Shown piece after piece: positions 16,270 to 23,136 of a stretch of DNA of 26,540 nt. Both the position numbers and the translations under genes were made by a program. Source of the stretch: DASXRU01 sp036506395 (GTDB lineage: Bacteria > Acidobacteriota > Blastocatellia > Pyrinomonadales > Pyrinomonadaceae); contig DASXRU010000002.1 of NCBI GenBank assembly GCA_036506395.1, positions 1-26,540 of the forward strand, in the 5' to 3' direction. The notes beneath the pieces were generated by a model. The model searched no databases, was not told the origin of the DNA, and was given only the letters and a program-made list of their open reading frames with translations. Each line of letters opens with the position of its first letter. Within the stretch, counting starts at the first letter, position 1.

Positions 16270-17360
16270 TGACTACGTCCAAGAAACGCACCGCCCGGAT
16301 GACCCCGGTCAGGACCGGCTCGAAACGACGCGCGGCAATCGAAAAGAGGCCACGTCCCACAACGCTGATCACGGGCGGCACCGGCTTTCTGGGAGCGCAT
16401 CTCGTGCGCCAGCTCATCAACTCAGGTGTTAAAGATATTCGTGTGATGGCAACGAATATTCCGGACTGGCTGGCCGACTTAAGTGTAGATACGATTGCCG
16501 GCTCGATCACAAACGCGGACGACGTGGCGCGGGCGGTGGAAGGGATTGTTGAAGTTTATCATCTGGCCGGCAAAGTCTCGCGCGAACGCGAAGATGCCCG
16601 CGAAATGTACGCGGTGCACGTTGATGGGACGCGAGTGCTTTCTGATGCAGCACGTGAGGCGGGTGTGGAAACCATGGTGCTGGCTTCGACCAGCGGCACG
16701 ATTGCTGTGACCGGGAAAGGGGACGTCGTTCCCGACGAATCCTATCCAGCACCGCTCGACATCGTCTCTCGCTGGCCCTATTACGCCAGCAAGTCGTATC
16801 AGGAGGTGGCTGCTCTCGAACGCTTCAATGGCAAAGGTCTGCGGCTGGTCATCATGAATCCCAGCCTTTTGCTTGGCCCGGGGGATGAACGTCTCAGCTC
16901 AACGAAGGTTGTGCTCGATTTCATGGCGCGCAAAATCGCCGCCGTGCCCTCCGGCGGGTTGAGCTTTGTGGACGTACGTGATGCGGCGACAGCCTTCATC
17001 GTGGCAATGAAGAAAGGCCGGCACGGCGAGCGCTATCTGCTGGGCGCAGTCAACTGGACCTTCCAGAGATTCTTCGATCGGCTGGCGCGTCTGACAAAAG
17101 TCGCCGGGCCACGCCTGGCGTTCCCTTCAAAGCTGGCGGTTACGGGCGCCCATGTGATTGAGTCGCTCTTTCGCCAGTGGAACATGACCCCGCCGGTGGA
17201 AGCTGGCGCGATCGAGATGGCAGAGTATTTCTGGTACCTCAATCCGGCAAAGGCAAAACGCGAACTGGGGTTTTCCGCACGCGATCCCGGCGAGACACTC
17301 AACGATACGGTTAGCTATGTGCGCGAGAACTTTCTGGGCGGCGATGCGTTTGGCAAGTGA
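16269..17360 (+). CDS. NAD-dependent epimerase/reductase (extended SDR), last gene of elb-type operon
   Basis: A 363-residue extended short-chain dehydrogenase/reductase. It has the nucleotide-binding motif GGTGFLG (36-42), catalytic Ser/Thr near STSG (140-143) and YYASK (Y171, K175). It resembles the dihydroflavonol-4-reductase / hopanoid-associated epimerase branch, which acts on lipid-linked or sugar carbonyls; the true substrate is unknown. It starts at GTG, whose G is the last base of the elbD TAG stop (TAGTG), with GGGGAG 11 nt upstream, so translation is coupled to elbD. The first ~30 residues are strongly basic (KKRTAR, SKRR) and precede the fold; an ATG at 16299 would remove ten of them. 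An epimerase/dehydratase gene beside elbD fits the ether-lipid cluster as I know it. Confidence 0.88.
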   Translation: MTTSKKRTARMTPVRTGSKRRAAIEKRPRPTTLITGGTGFLGAHLVRQLINSGVKDIRVMATNIPDWLADLSVDTIAGSITNADDVARAVEGIVEVYHLAGKVSREREDAREMYAVHVDGTRVLSDAAREAGVETMVLASTSGTIAVTGKGDVVPDESYPAPLDIVSRWPYYASKSYQEVAALERFNGKGLRLVIMNPSLLLGPGDERLSSTKVVLDFMARKIAAVPSGGLSFVDVRDAATAFIVAMKKGRHGERYLLGAVNWTFQRFFDRLARLTKVAGPRLAFPSKLAVTGAHVIESLFRQWNMTPPVEAGAIEMAEYFWYLNPAKAKRELGFSARDPGETLNDTVSYVRENFLGGDAFGK

Positions 17361-17376
17361 GGTTCAGCCATCCTAA

Positions 17377-17395
17377 CCCAGGGTGCTACCCTGGG
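17377..17395 (+). terminator. Hairpin after the elb-type operon
   Basis: cccagggt-gct-accctggg is a perfect 8-bp stem with a 3-nt loop, 16 nt after the last operon stop codon and ahead of a convergent gene. It may end transcription, but it lacks a T-run and resembles common dispersed palindromes, so a repeat origin is equally possible. Confidence 0.45.
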
Positions 17396-17441
17396 CTGAG
17401 TTGTTGGAACGCCTTCGACGTAAACACTTCTAGCAAGAATT

Positions 17442-18104
17442 TCAGCTTGGTCGAGAGGAATTAGAATCCCAACCCTTCCGTGCAAAGGCGTACATGCGAA
17501 GGGTGGGATATTCAAACTCGTAGGGTTCACGCTCTCTAACTATGACTTCGTCAAACCCGGCTGCGTGTAGGTAACCGGACATTTCCCCGTCAGTCATCAA
17601 GGTCACATCGATGGACACGGGCTGGCCGTACCATTCATCGCGGTGCAGCTCTCCTTCGCCCCCGTGAAAAGAAACCAGCAATCGTCCGCCTGGCTTCAGA
17701 GCTCGGCGCATCTCTTTCAAAGCTGGCGTCATCTGCTCGCGCTTGAGATGGATGATCGCATAGAACGAAACGATGCCGCCCAACGAATCCTCCGGCAAGT
17801 CGAGGGTAAGCATATCGCCATGTACGAAGGGAATGTCGGGATTCAAGCGTCGCGCGCATCTAACCATCTCTGCTGAAAGATCGAGGCCGAGCATGTTCAC
17901 GCCGCGGTCTTTCAAGTAGCGAGCAATCTGCCCCGGTCCGCAGCCGATCTCGCAAACCTCGCCCTCGCCGCGCACGCCCGTGGCAAAACCATCGAGCAGT
18001 TCTCGATCAAATGGCTTCCGCCTGAGTTCATCAAAGTACTCTTCGGCGTAAGGCTCCGCTACGCGATCGTAGCTGGTCTGCAGTTCGGCGTCCGACTTAT
18101 TCAT
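17442..18104 (-). CDS. Class I SAM-dependent methyltransferase
   Basis: A 220-residue Rossmann-fold methyltransferase. Motif I is CEIGCGPG (~51-58), the acidic residue binding the SAM ribose is in GLDLS (~73-77), motif II HGDMLTLDLP (~94-103), and LKPGGRLLVSFHGGEG (~136-151) is the motif III region. The YDRVAEPYAEEYFDEL start (~12-27) is typical of small-molecule methyltransferases of the Methyltransf_11/25 type. The acceptor is unknown. The gene converges on the elb-type operon and diverges from a second methyltransferase, from which it is separated by about 300 nt. The C-terminal tail GWDSNSSRPS is unusual and not conserved-looking. Confidence 0.88.
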   Translation of the reverse strand: MNKSDAELQTSYDRVAEPYAEEYFDELRRKPFDRELLDGFATGVRGEGEVCEIGCGPGQIARYLKDRGVNMLGLDLSAEMVRCARRLNPDIPFVHGDMLTLDLPEDSLGGIVSFYAIIHLKREQMTPALKEMRRALKPGGRLLVSFHGGEGELHRDEWYGQPVSIDVTLMTDGEMSGYLHAAGFDEVIVREREPYEFEYPTLRMYAFARKGWDSNSSRPS

Positions 18105-18217
18105 GCATCCTTCTTTAGCTCTGCCGTCCGATGTGTCAGTCTCGATGAAGTTTTCTGCATTTTCCAGCTTTCCCCAGCTTTCGTCCAGATGCCGCTCAGC
18201 ATCACGCAGACCTCCCG

Positions 18218-18245
18218 CTTCCTGCTTCCTGCTTCCTGCTTCCTG
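18218..18245. repeat. Tandem heptamer (cttcctg)4 in the divergent methyltransferase gap
   Basis: Four perfect copies of cttcctg occupy 18218-18245, preceded by a degenerate copy. The gap 18105-18401 between the two divergent methyltransferase genes otherwise shows pyrimidine-rich sequence and no convincing promoter. Similar seven-base arrays are common between genes in acidobacterial and verrucomicrobial genomes as far as I know, and are prone to slippage. Confidence 0.85.
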
Positions 18246-18401
18246 CCGTCAGCCTCCGCCCCTTTCATCTGTCGGAAATTCATTGCGGCCAAGCCTCATC
18301 GAAAATCTCGCTCAATCGCCTTCCGTCACTGTTTCCCCGGGAAAATGGCCAGGTTGTACCAGGGCCCTCTTTCGGCATCACGCTTGCCCAGTCAGATAGC
18401 G

Positions 18402-19103
18402 ATGCTTTCGAGACCCCTCGAAATACTGGAACAGATCACTCCTTACCCTGCCGGGCGTGTGTCACCACGCAGAAGATTTACCGTCGCTGATTCCATCGAA
18501 GGATTGCTCCACGGAATTCAGCGCCGCTGGCAACGCGAGCGGCGGCGGCGAAAGGTGGGAAGGGCTTACGATATGGCCCTGGAGGTCGCGCGAGTAATGC
18601 CGCGGCACTCGCACGTGCTCGATGTGGGCTGTGGCAACGGCTTCATCGCACATAACCTGTCAGCGATGCTGGGCACGGAGGTCACCGGCATCGATCTGGA
18701 CGAAAGGGTGCAGGCGCCGATCGATTACCGGCGCTTCGATGGCACACACTTTCCGGTCGAGGACCAATCGTTCGATGGCGTGCTGTTCTGCTATGTACTG
18801 CACCACGCGAAGGACCTGGGCGCTATCCTGGGCGAAGTGCGCCGTGTGCTACGCCCCGGTGGTTTGATCGTAGTTTACGAAGACATACCTGAAATCTGGT
18901 GGGATCGTTTTGTCTGCTGGACTCATAACCTGCAATGGCAAAGCCGAACCGGTCCCTGCACGTTTCGGGATCAAGCCGAGTGGCGCGATACGTTCGACGC
19001 TGCCGGATTCGAGGTGATAGATGAGCGCCGGCTTTCGCGCATGCGTAACCTCGCGCATCCGGTTGCTCGAAGGTTCTATTTCCTTAAGTTGATGGTGCAC
19101 TGA
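18402..19103 (+). CDS. Class I SAM-dependent methyltransferase
   Basis: A 233-residue methyltransferase of the UbiE/Methyltransf_11 type. It has motif I DVGCGNG (74-80), GIDLDE (~96-101), a post-motif strand FDGVLFCYVLHHAKD (~124-138) and RPGGLIVVYED (151-161). The N-terminal ~55 residues contain a very basic stretch (RRWQRERRRRK). The substrate is unknown; phospholipid or quinone-type acceptors are plausible for this branch. The start is uncertain: the frame is open from 18189 across the heptamer array, and Met codons at 18345 and 18402 are candidates. I chose 18402 because the upstream part is low-complexity and reads through repeat sequence. No Shine-Dalgarno decides it. Confidence 0.82.
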   Translation: MLSRPLEILEQITPYPAGRVSPRRRFTVADSIEGLLHGIQRRWQRERRRRKVGRAYDMALEVARVMPRHSHVLDVGCGNGFIAHNLSAMLGTEVTGIDLDERVQAPIDYRRFDGTHFPVEDQSFDGVLFCYVLHHAKDLGAILGEVRRVLRPGGLIVVYEDIPEIWWDRFVCWTHNLQWQSRTGPCTFRDQAEWRDTFDAAGFEVIDERRLSRMRNLAHPVARRFYFLKLMVH

Positions 19104-19139
19104 AGGTGCGAAAGATACCAACCTCCGAAGCGCTTCCAG

Positions 19140-19231
19140 CCCGATTCATCGGGCTTTCCCGAAGGGTTGCTAGACCAGCGCTTCTAACGGCTGGTCTAGT
19201 CACCCTACGGGCAAGCCGCGTGAACGCGGCT
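19140..19231. repeat. Cluster of three hairpins in convergent gap (same family as 4594-4831)
   Basis: Stems are 19140-19153 (cccgat-tc-atcggg), 19171-19198 (tagaccagc paired with gctggtcta) and 19214-19231 (agccgcg-tgaa-cgcggct). Positions 19152-19183 match 4608-4639 at 30 of 32 bases. The cluster sits between the convergent methyltransferase and PilZ genes, where it may also limit read-through. Confidence 0.8.
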
Positions 19232-19266
19232 AGGGGCAATTGTCCCAACTGAATAAGAGCCGGTCT

Positions 19267-19605
19267 TCACTCTTCCACCAGGTCCGCCGAGATCTGCGCG
19301 CCGGGTCCGGCCTCGTCCGTGATTCTCAAAAGCCACTTGAGCTTCTCTTCCTGTTCCTCGATGAGATCAACGAACTGTACGCCGAAGCCGGCTCCCGGAG
19401 TGTGGTGTCGAACTTCACCTTCCAGGTAAAGCCAATCGTCATCGGGAAGTAAAATGCGGAAACCAACGACTTCGCCTTGTTGCACCTCTCCGACTGTGTC
19501 CAGATAACAACCACCAGCTGAGAGGTTGGTGACTCGGGCCTTATGCTTATCACCCCAGACCGCGTCCAGACTGACGCTTAGCCGCGGTTTTGTTCTTCGA
19601 TCCAT
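19267..19605 (-). CDS. PilZ domain protein (cyclic di-GMP receptor type)
   Basis: A 112-residue protein that is essentially one PilZ domain. The N-terminal RRTKPR (3-8) matches the RxxxR c-di-GMP-binding motif and NLSAGG (28-33) the D/NxSxxG motif, so nucleotide binding is likely retained. Members relay c-di-GMP levels to motility, polysaccharide or envelope functions by protein contact. The 25 residues after the domain are acidic. The ferritin-like gene lies upstream on the same strand after a 40-nt gap. The sequence before the ATG is pyrimidine-rich on the coding strand and has no Shine-Dalgarno. Confidence 0.88.
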   Translation of the reverse strand: MDRRTKPRLSVSLDAVWGDKHKARVTNLSAGGCYLDTVGEVQQGEVVGFRILLPDDDWLYLEGEVRHHTPGAGFGVQFVDLIEEQEEKLKWLLRITDEAGPGAQISADLVEE

Positions 19606-19645
19606 GAGGAGTTAGGAGTTGCCGGCCTTCTCCGGCCTGACCGCT

Positions 19646-20113
19646 TCAACCAGCAGCCGAAAACTGCGTAATCTCGCCGGGCTTACGCAACATCTTATTA
19701 ACTTCTCCCACGTGCTGCTCTTCCTCGGCGATCATACGGCGGGCATATTCTTCCAGCAGCACTGAACGATCGCGCACCAGATTGAGGAGCTGCTTGTAAA
19801 GCACCAACCCTGCTTTCTCGGCTTCCAGAGCTTCAATCAGAATGTCGTTAATGCCGTGCTTGTGAGTTTCCAGCAAAGCGCCAATTTTCAATGACGGGTG
19901 CTCGCCAAAGTGTGTAACCAGTTCGCCCGCTTCATTAGCGTGCCCCAGGCTGGTGGTTGCCTCGGCGCGCAGCCAGCTCACTATCGGAATACGGCTGTAA
20001 CCGAACACCATCAGCGCGTAGTGAGTGTACCGCACCACACCGGCGAGTTCTGTCTCAAGTATCTCATTCAGCAGCGCAACCGCTGCCACTTTATCTAAGC
20101 TTTGTTCGGACAT
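19646..20113 (-). CDS. Bacterioferritin-like (ferritin superfamily) protein
   Basis: A 155-residue four-helix protein of the ferritin/bacterioferritin superfamily, presumably for iron storage or detoxification. Helix A holds LNEILETELAGVVRYTHYAL (first ligand Glu in ETE, ~E22), helix B SWLRAEATTSLGHANEAGE (E51, H58), helix C ALEAEKAGLVLYKQLL (~E97), and helix D MIAEEEQHVGEV (Glu 130-132, H134). In helix B the usual spacing between bridging Glu and His is not seen; Ser occupies the position three before His58, so the diiron site may differ. I start at the second of two adjacent ATGs (20113), 6 nt from GGAG; it overlaps the TGA of the preceding gene by one base (TGATG), indicating coupling. Confidence 0.82.
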   Translation of the reverse strand: MSEQSLDKVAAVALLNEILETELAGVVRYTHYALMVFGYSRIPIVSWLRAEATTSLGHANEAGELVTHFGEHPSLKIGALLETHKHGINDILIEALEAEKAGLVLYKQLLNLVRDRSVLLEEYARRMIAEEEQHVGEVNKMLRKPGEITQFSAAG

Positions 20114-20745
20114 CATTTTCTCCGGGGAGTTCCAGTTTTTCCTTTCGAGTTTCCAAAGGAGCGCAAAGCTAGCCAGGCTGCGGCGGCAGCCTTCTTCTCA
20201 TCAGCGCGCCACGGTCGACCAACCGCCTGGCCCAGTTCACTCAGACGGCCCTCTAACTCTCCTGCCGTAGAGTCTAGCTCCATGGCCGCCAACTGGTTGA
20301 AGTCATGCTCCGCAAATACGCATTTGCAAAGTTGGTTCTCTCCGGCGGCGACCTCGAGTACATGCCGAAAGAGTACGCCTTCGGCGGCATGGGCCCGAAT
20401 GTGCGGGCTGCCGATTTTGTCCAGGTTGCGTTCGGGGGCGCCCACGATTCCGACTCCGCATACGCTGTAGTCTTCCGCCTGCACGTTGCGGATTAATTCC
20501 GCCAGCGCCTTCGATGCTATCTGCTCGATCGCCTTAGAAAACTTCCGAACGGCAACTTGCCCTTCCGCCCACGGCAGTTCCATCACTTCGTGATACGGCT
20601 GATAGGTCGCGGGCCGGCGCGGATTAACCAGGCTAAGCTCCAGGCGTTTCAGCACCTGGGGAGAATCCAGGGGACCTGAAAGTACGACTGCGATAGTTCG
20701 GCCCGTTTTGGCGCGAAGGCCAATGCTCGCCTGCCTGTCTGGCAT
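20113..20745 (-). CDS. Conserved protein of unknown function
   Basis: About 210 residues, probably cytoplasmic, with no signal or membrane segment. I do not know a function. Visible landmarks are SIGLRAKTGRTIAVVLSGP near the N-terminus (alternating pattern suggesting an RNase H-like or actin-like first strand), QPYHEVMELP (~48-57), SPHIRAHAAEGVLFRHVLE (~112-130) and a C-terminal GRPWRADEKKAAAAAWLAL segment. These look conserved and not random. The frame is open to an ATG at 20808, but the extra 21 residues lack the pattern, so I start at 20745. It ends one base into the ferritin-like gene and follows the lipid kinase gene on the same strand, suggesting one operon. Confidence 0.65.
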   Translation of the reverse strand: MPDRQASIGLRAKTGRTIAVVLSGPLDSPQVLKRLELSLVNPRRPATYQPYHEVMELPWAEGQVAVRKFSKAIEQIASKALAELIRNVQAEDYSVCGVGIVGAPERNLDKIGSPHIRAHAAEGVLFRHVLEVAAGENQLCKCVFAEHDFNQLAAMELDSTAGELEGRLSELGQAVGRPWRADEKKAAAAAWLALRSFGNSKGKTGTPRRK

Positions 20746-20839
20746 TTGTCTTTTAAGTAACGAACGATGCTTGGGGAAAGATAGTCCAGGTCCTTGTCGG
20801 CTGTCCATTGGTTCTCAACCGCGCCGCATGAAAGGAAGC

Positions 20840-21799
20840 TCACGTTCGAGGACAACGCACGCGCAGAGCCCGGGAAATTACCTGGAATGTTGCCGGTAGC
20901 CTGCCCACCAACTCGCCATCCAGCTCTACGGCAAGCGCGTCATTCTGGTTTGCGGCGCGAGCCACCACGCGCCTTGCCAGGGTGTGATTCACCTGATCCA
21001 TTCGCAGGTGCGATCCTAAATAGAGCTTTGGGGCGCTGGTGAGAATTTTAAAAGCACCGATGTCTCCGATTGTGACTATGTCGAACAAGCCGTCGTCCAA
21101 CTTCGCATTCGGCGCGATCTTCATAGCTCCTCCATAGTAACGCGCGTTGGCCACACAGACTTCCGCGATCCTTAAACGTCGCTCGAAGTCATCATCAAGC
21201 TGGAGGTAAACGTCTTTGGCGGTAGCGGAAAGCGTCGCGCCAACGGTAGCCGCTGCGTAGGAGAGTTTGCCGCGAATGCGGTTCGAACCTAGCGCAGCCA
21301 TCCATTTCCCGGAATCACCGCCAGACCTGGTGCGCTCAAGTACGTTAGTGCTCATGCCAAACGATGCCACGTTCAGAAAGAAGCGGGTCTCGTGCTGGTC
21401 GCGGTCATTCACGAAACTAACGCGGCCAACATCAATCTGACGCGCGCGGCCATCTCGCAATGCGCGCGAGGCTGCCGCGGGATTCGCAGGAATCTTTAGC
21501 GTGCGGCGAAAGTCGCCGCCCGTTCCACTGGGCAGAATGCCGAGCTCTGCGTCCTGACTCGATTCCAGGATGCCGTTGGCAACCTCGGAAACCGTTCCAT
21601 CACCACCACAGGCAATGATTAGCCTCGTACCTTTGCCGGCTGCTTCGGCGGCGAGCCTGCGCCCATCGTCCGGTCCTTCAGTGAAAACAACCGTGAACGG
21701 CCCAAAGTGCGTGCGCAGATCGCTGGCTATCCGCGCCCAGGCGTCGTGCGTCGCGCCCCCGGCGGATGCGGGATTGACGATAACCACAGGTAAGGTCAT
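20840..21799 (-). CDS. Diacylglycerol-kinase-type lipid kinase (YegS/DgkB-like)
   Basis: A 319-residue soluble lipid kinase with the DAGK catalytic domain. The ATP site GGDGT is at 65-69 after VIVNPASAGG (~5-14), followed by LGILPSGTGGDF (~86-97) and a C-terminal beta domain with GGAMKIAPNAKLDDGLFDI (~220-238). It would phosphorylate diacylglycerol or a related lipid or sphingoid-like acceptor using ATP at the membrane surface. I start at the ATG at 21799 (GAAG 5 nt upstream); a TTG at 21817 is the only alternative. With the neighbouring PlsC gene and the elb-type operon it fits a phospholipid metabolism region. Confidence 0.9.
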   Translation of the reverse strand: MTLPVVIVNPASAGGATHDAWARIASDLRTHFGPFTVVFTEGPDDGRRLAAEAAGKGTRLIIACGGDGTVSEVANGILESSQDAELGILPSGTGGDFRRTLKIPANPAAASRALRDGRARQIDVGRVSFVNDRDQHETRFFLNVASFGMSTNVLERTRSGGDSGKWMAALGSNRIRGKLSYAAATVGATLSATAKDVYLQLDDDFERRLRIAEVCVANARYYGGAMKIAPNAKLDDGLFDIVTIGDIGAFKILTSAPKLYLGSHLRMDQVNHTLARRVVARAANQNDALAVELDGELVGRLPATFQVISRALRVRCPRT

Positions 21800-21833
21800 T
21801 GCGACTTCGTGATCCAAGAGGAGTCACTTATCC

Positions 21834-22026
21834 AGCGCCAAAGGCGCGAAATGCAAAAGTCCGGGGCAACGCCCCAGGATAACGGTTCTCTTTAGTCTAA
21901 GCTCTGAAGGAGCGGAATACTTGCATCGGATCCACGATCTTATTTCGCGCTTACAGCGCTGGGGGATCCTATTGGTTTTCACCTGGGGCGTTGCCCCAGG
22001 ATTTTGCATTTCGCGCCTTTGGCGCT
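21834..22026. repeat. 193-bp element with 45-bp inverted terminal arms
   Basis: Arms at 21834-21878 and 21982-22026 match inversely at about 42 of 45 positions. Each arm has two nested hairpins: gcgcc-aaa-ggcgc and, in the right arm, cctggggc-gtt-gccccagg. The 103-nt core has no gene but includes a further small palindrome (cgc-ttaca-gcg) flanked by tttcg and ggggg. Size, symmetry and intergenic position suggest a non-autonomous repeat element of MITE or REPIN type. It separates the PlsC and lipid kinase genes on the same strand. Confidence 0.85.
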
Positions 22027-22034
22027 CACCGAAA

Positions 22035-22916
22035 CTATGTCAGAGTTTTTTTACCCTCGCCTGCATACATTTCGCGATCTTGTTCACCCAGCTCAGCGAT
22101 CTTCTTCATTACAAATTCGGAAATCTCTTTGTACGTGCGCACGTGGTCCCTTTTTACCAGATACTCCGAGAAATCGAGCACCGGCCCAAAGTGAATGCGA
22201 ATCTCTTCTTCGCGGTTCCAGTTGCGCGCCACCTGGCGGGGCAAACTATTGCACAGGCCGGCGATGAACACCGGGACCACCTGAGGGGCAGCGTCTTTGA
22301 TCAGCTTGCCGACGCCGGGCTGCGGCGAGAGGAAGGAGTACGGATCGGAACTTATGTTGCGCGTGCCTTCAGGATGAAAGCCAATGATGTTTCCGGCCCC
22401 TTCGCGGCAAAGATCAGCGAGTAGCCGCATCGAGTATTTATCAAAGTCGCGCTTTTCAGGCTTGGGGTTGCTGCCGGCCGCAAAGAAGGGCGGGTACATT
22501 GACCACCAGCCCATGATCAGATTCACCAGCAAGCCAATCGGCGAGTCATAGAAGAAGCGGCCCCGCACCGGAAAGAAGAGCTGTTTGCGCCAGGTTGTGC
22601 GGCGAAAGAGCGCAGTGGACACGGTGTACATGTCGAAGAAAGACCGATGGTTCGAGACCAGCAGGATAGGACGATCGCGCGACGCCGCTTCAACATTCTC
22701 CAGCCCGTACACGCGCGTGATGTTGTATGAGGCCAAATGAATCCAGCCGGCGCCGGCAGTGCTCTGGCACCAGGTCCAGAAGCGTTTCCAGCGGCCCTGA
22801 TTCATGCGCCGCGTCAGGCGGAAAGCGAAGCGTTCGAAGGGCGAGAGAACTGATATCTCTTCGATCGAGGGTTCAATTATAGACTGATTCTCGTCATGGA
22901 GACTGTGAAGGCTCAT
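22035..22916 (-). CDS. PlsC-type 1-acylglycerol-phosphate acyltransferase family protein
   Basis: A 293-residue LPLAT/PlsC family acyltransferase. It has the catalytic HRSFFD (H90, D95), a motif II region near FFPVRGRFFYD (~114-124) and HPEGTR (181-186). A hydrophobic stretch (SPIGLLVNLIMGWWSMYPPFF, ~125-145) likely contacts the membrane. It should transfer an acyl chain to a lysophospholipid or similar glycerolipid; the acceptor cannot be read from sequence. The N-terminal ~25 residues precede the domain. Its ATG overlaps by 4 nt (ATGA) the stop of a 59-codon ORF upstream, so it may be translationally coupled. This is a second PlsC domain besides the one in ElbD. Confidence 0.9.
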   Translation of the reverse strand: MSLHSLHDENQSIIEPSIEEISVLSPFERFAFRLTRRMNQGRWKRFWTWCQSTAGAGWIHLASYNITRVYGLENVEAASRDRPILLVSNHRSFFDMYTVSTALFRRTTWRKQLFFPVRGRFFYDSPIGLLVNLIMGWWSMYPPFFAAGSNPKPEKRDFDKYSMRLLADLCREGAGNIIGFHPEGTRNISSDPYSFLSPQPGVGKLIKDAAPQVVPVFIAGLCNSLPRQVARNWNREEEIRIHFGPVLDFSEYLVKRDHVRTYKEISEFVMKKIAELGEQDREMYAGEGKKTLT

Positions 22917-23092
22917 GAGCCACGAATAAGCTCCCTAAGTTTGGCTGCGCGCTTCGGAAAGGCCTCCATTATCCTAATCGTTTCCTCAGGTGTGTTCTCC
23001 AAAGTTATTGGATGCCTCGTGGTCTTTTGCCGGAGGTCGTCGTGCGCGTGCTGATCGTCACCGGACACATCTTGGATCAAGTGCTTACTCAT
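22913..23092 (-). CDS. Small 59-residue ORF coupled to the PlsC gene, function unknown
   Basis: Reading the minus strand from the ATG at 23092 gives a 59-residue charged protein starting MSKHLIQDVS and ending KRAAKLRELIRGS. The middle (TPEETIRIMEAFPKRAAKLREL) looks like an amphipathic helix pair. Its TGA stop overlaps the PlsC start in an ATGA arrangement, the usual sign of translational coupling. An AAGGAAG lies 12 nt upstream of the start. It uses several rare-type codons (AGG three times, ATA twice), unlike its neighbours, which lowers confidence. No similarity is recognised. Confidence 0.5.
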   Translation of the reverse strand: MSKHLIQDVSGDDQHAHDDLRQKTTRHPITLENTPEETIRIMEAFPKRAAKLRELIRGS

Positions 23093-23136
23093 TTTCTAAT
23101 CATACTTCCTTTAGCCGGATTTCGAGAAGCTAAGAC

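Noticed and set aside
18101..18292. 63-codon minus-strand ORF overlapping the start of the first methyltransferase (ATGA-like junction)
   Set aside because: Its middle is the translated heptamer array (RKQEAGSRKRE), with no recognisable domain. The overlap may be chance; I judged it too weak to list.
18105..18401. Possible small RNA or riboswitch in the divergent methyltransferase gap
   Set aside because: No stable conserved stem or known aptamer motif visible by eye; pyrimidine-rich sequence explained by the heptamer repeats.
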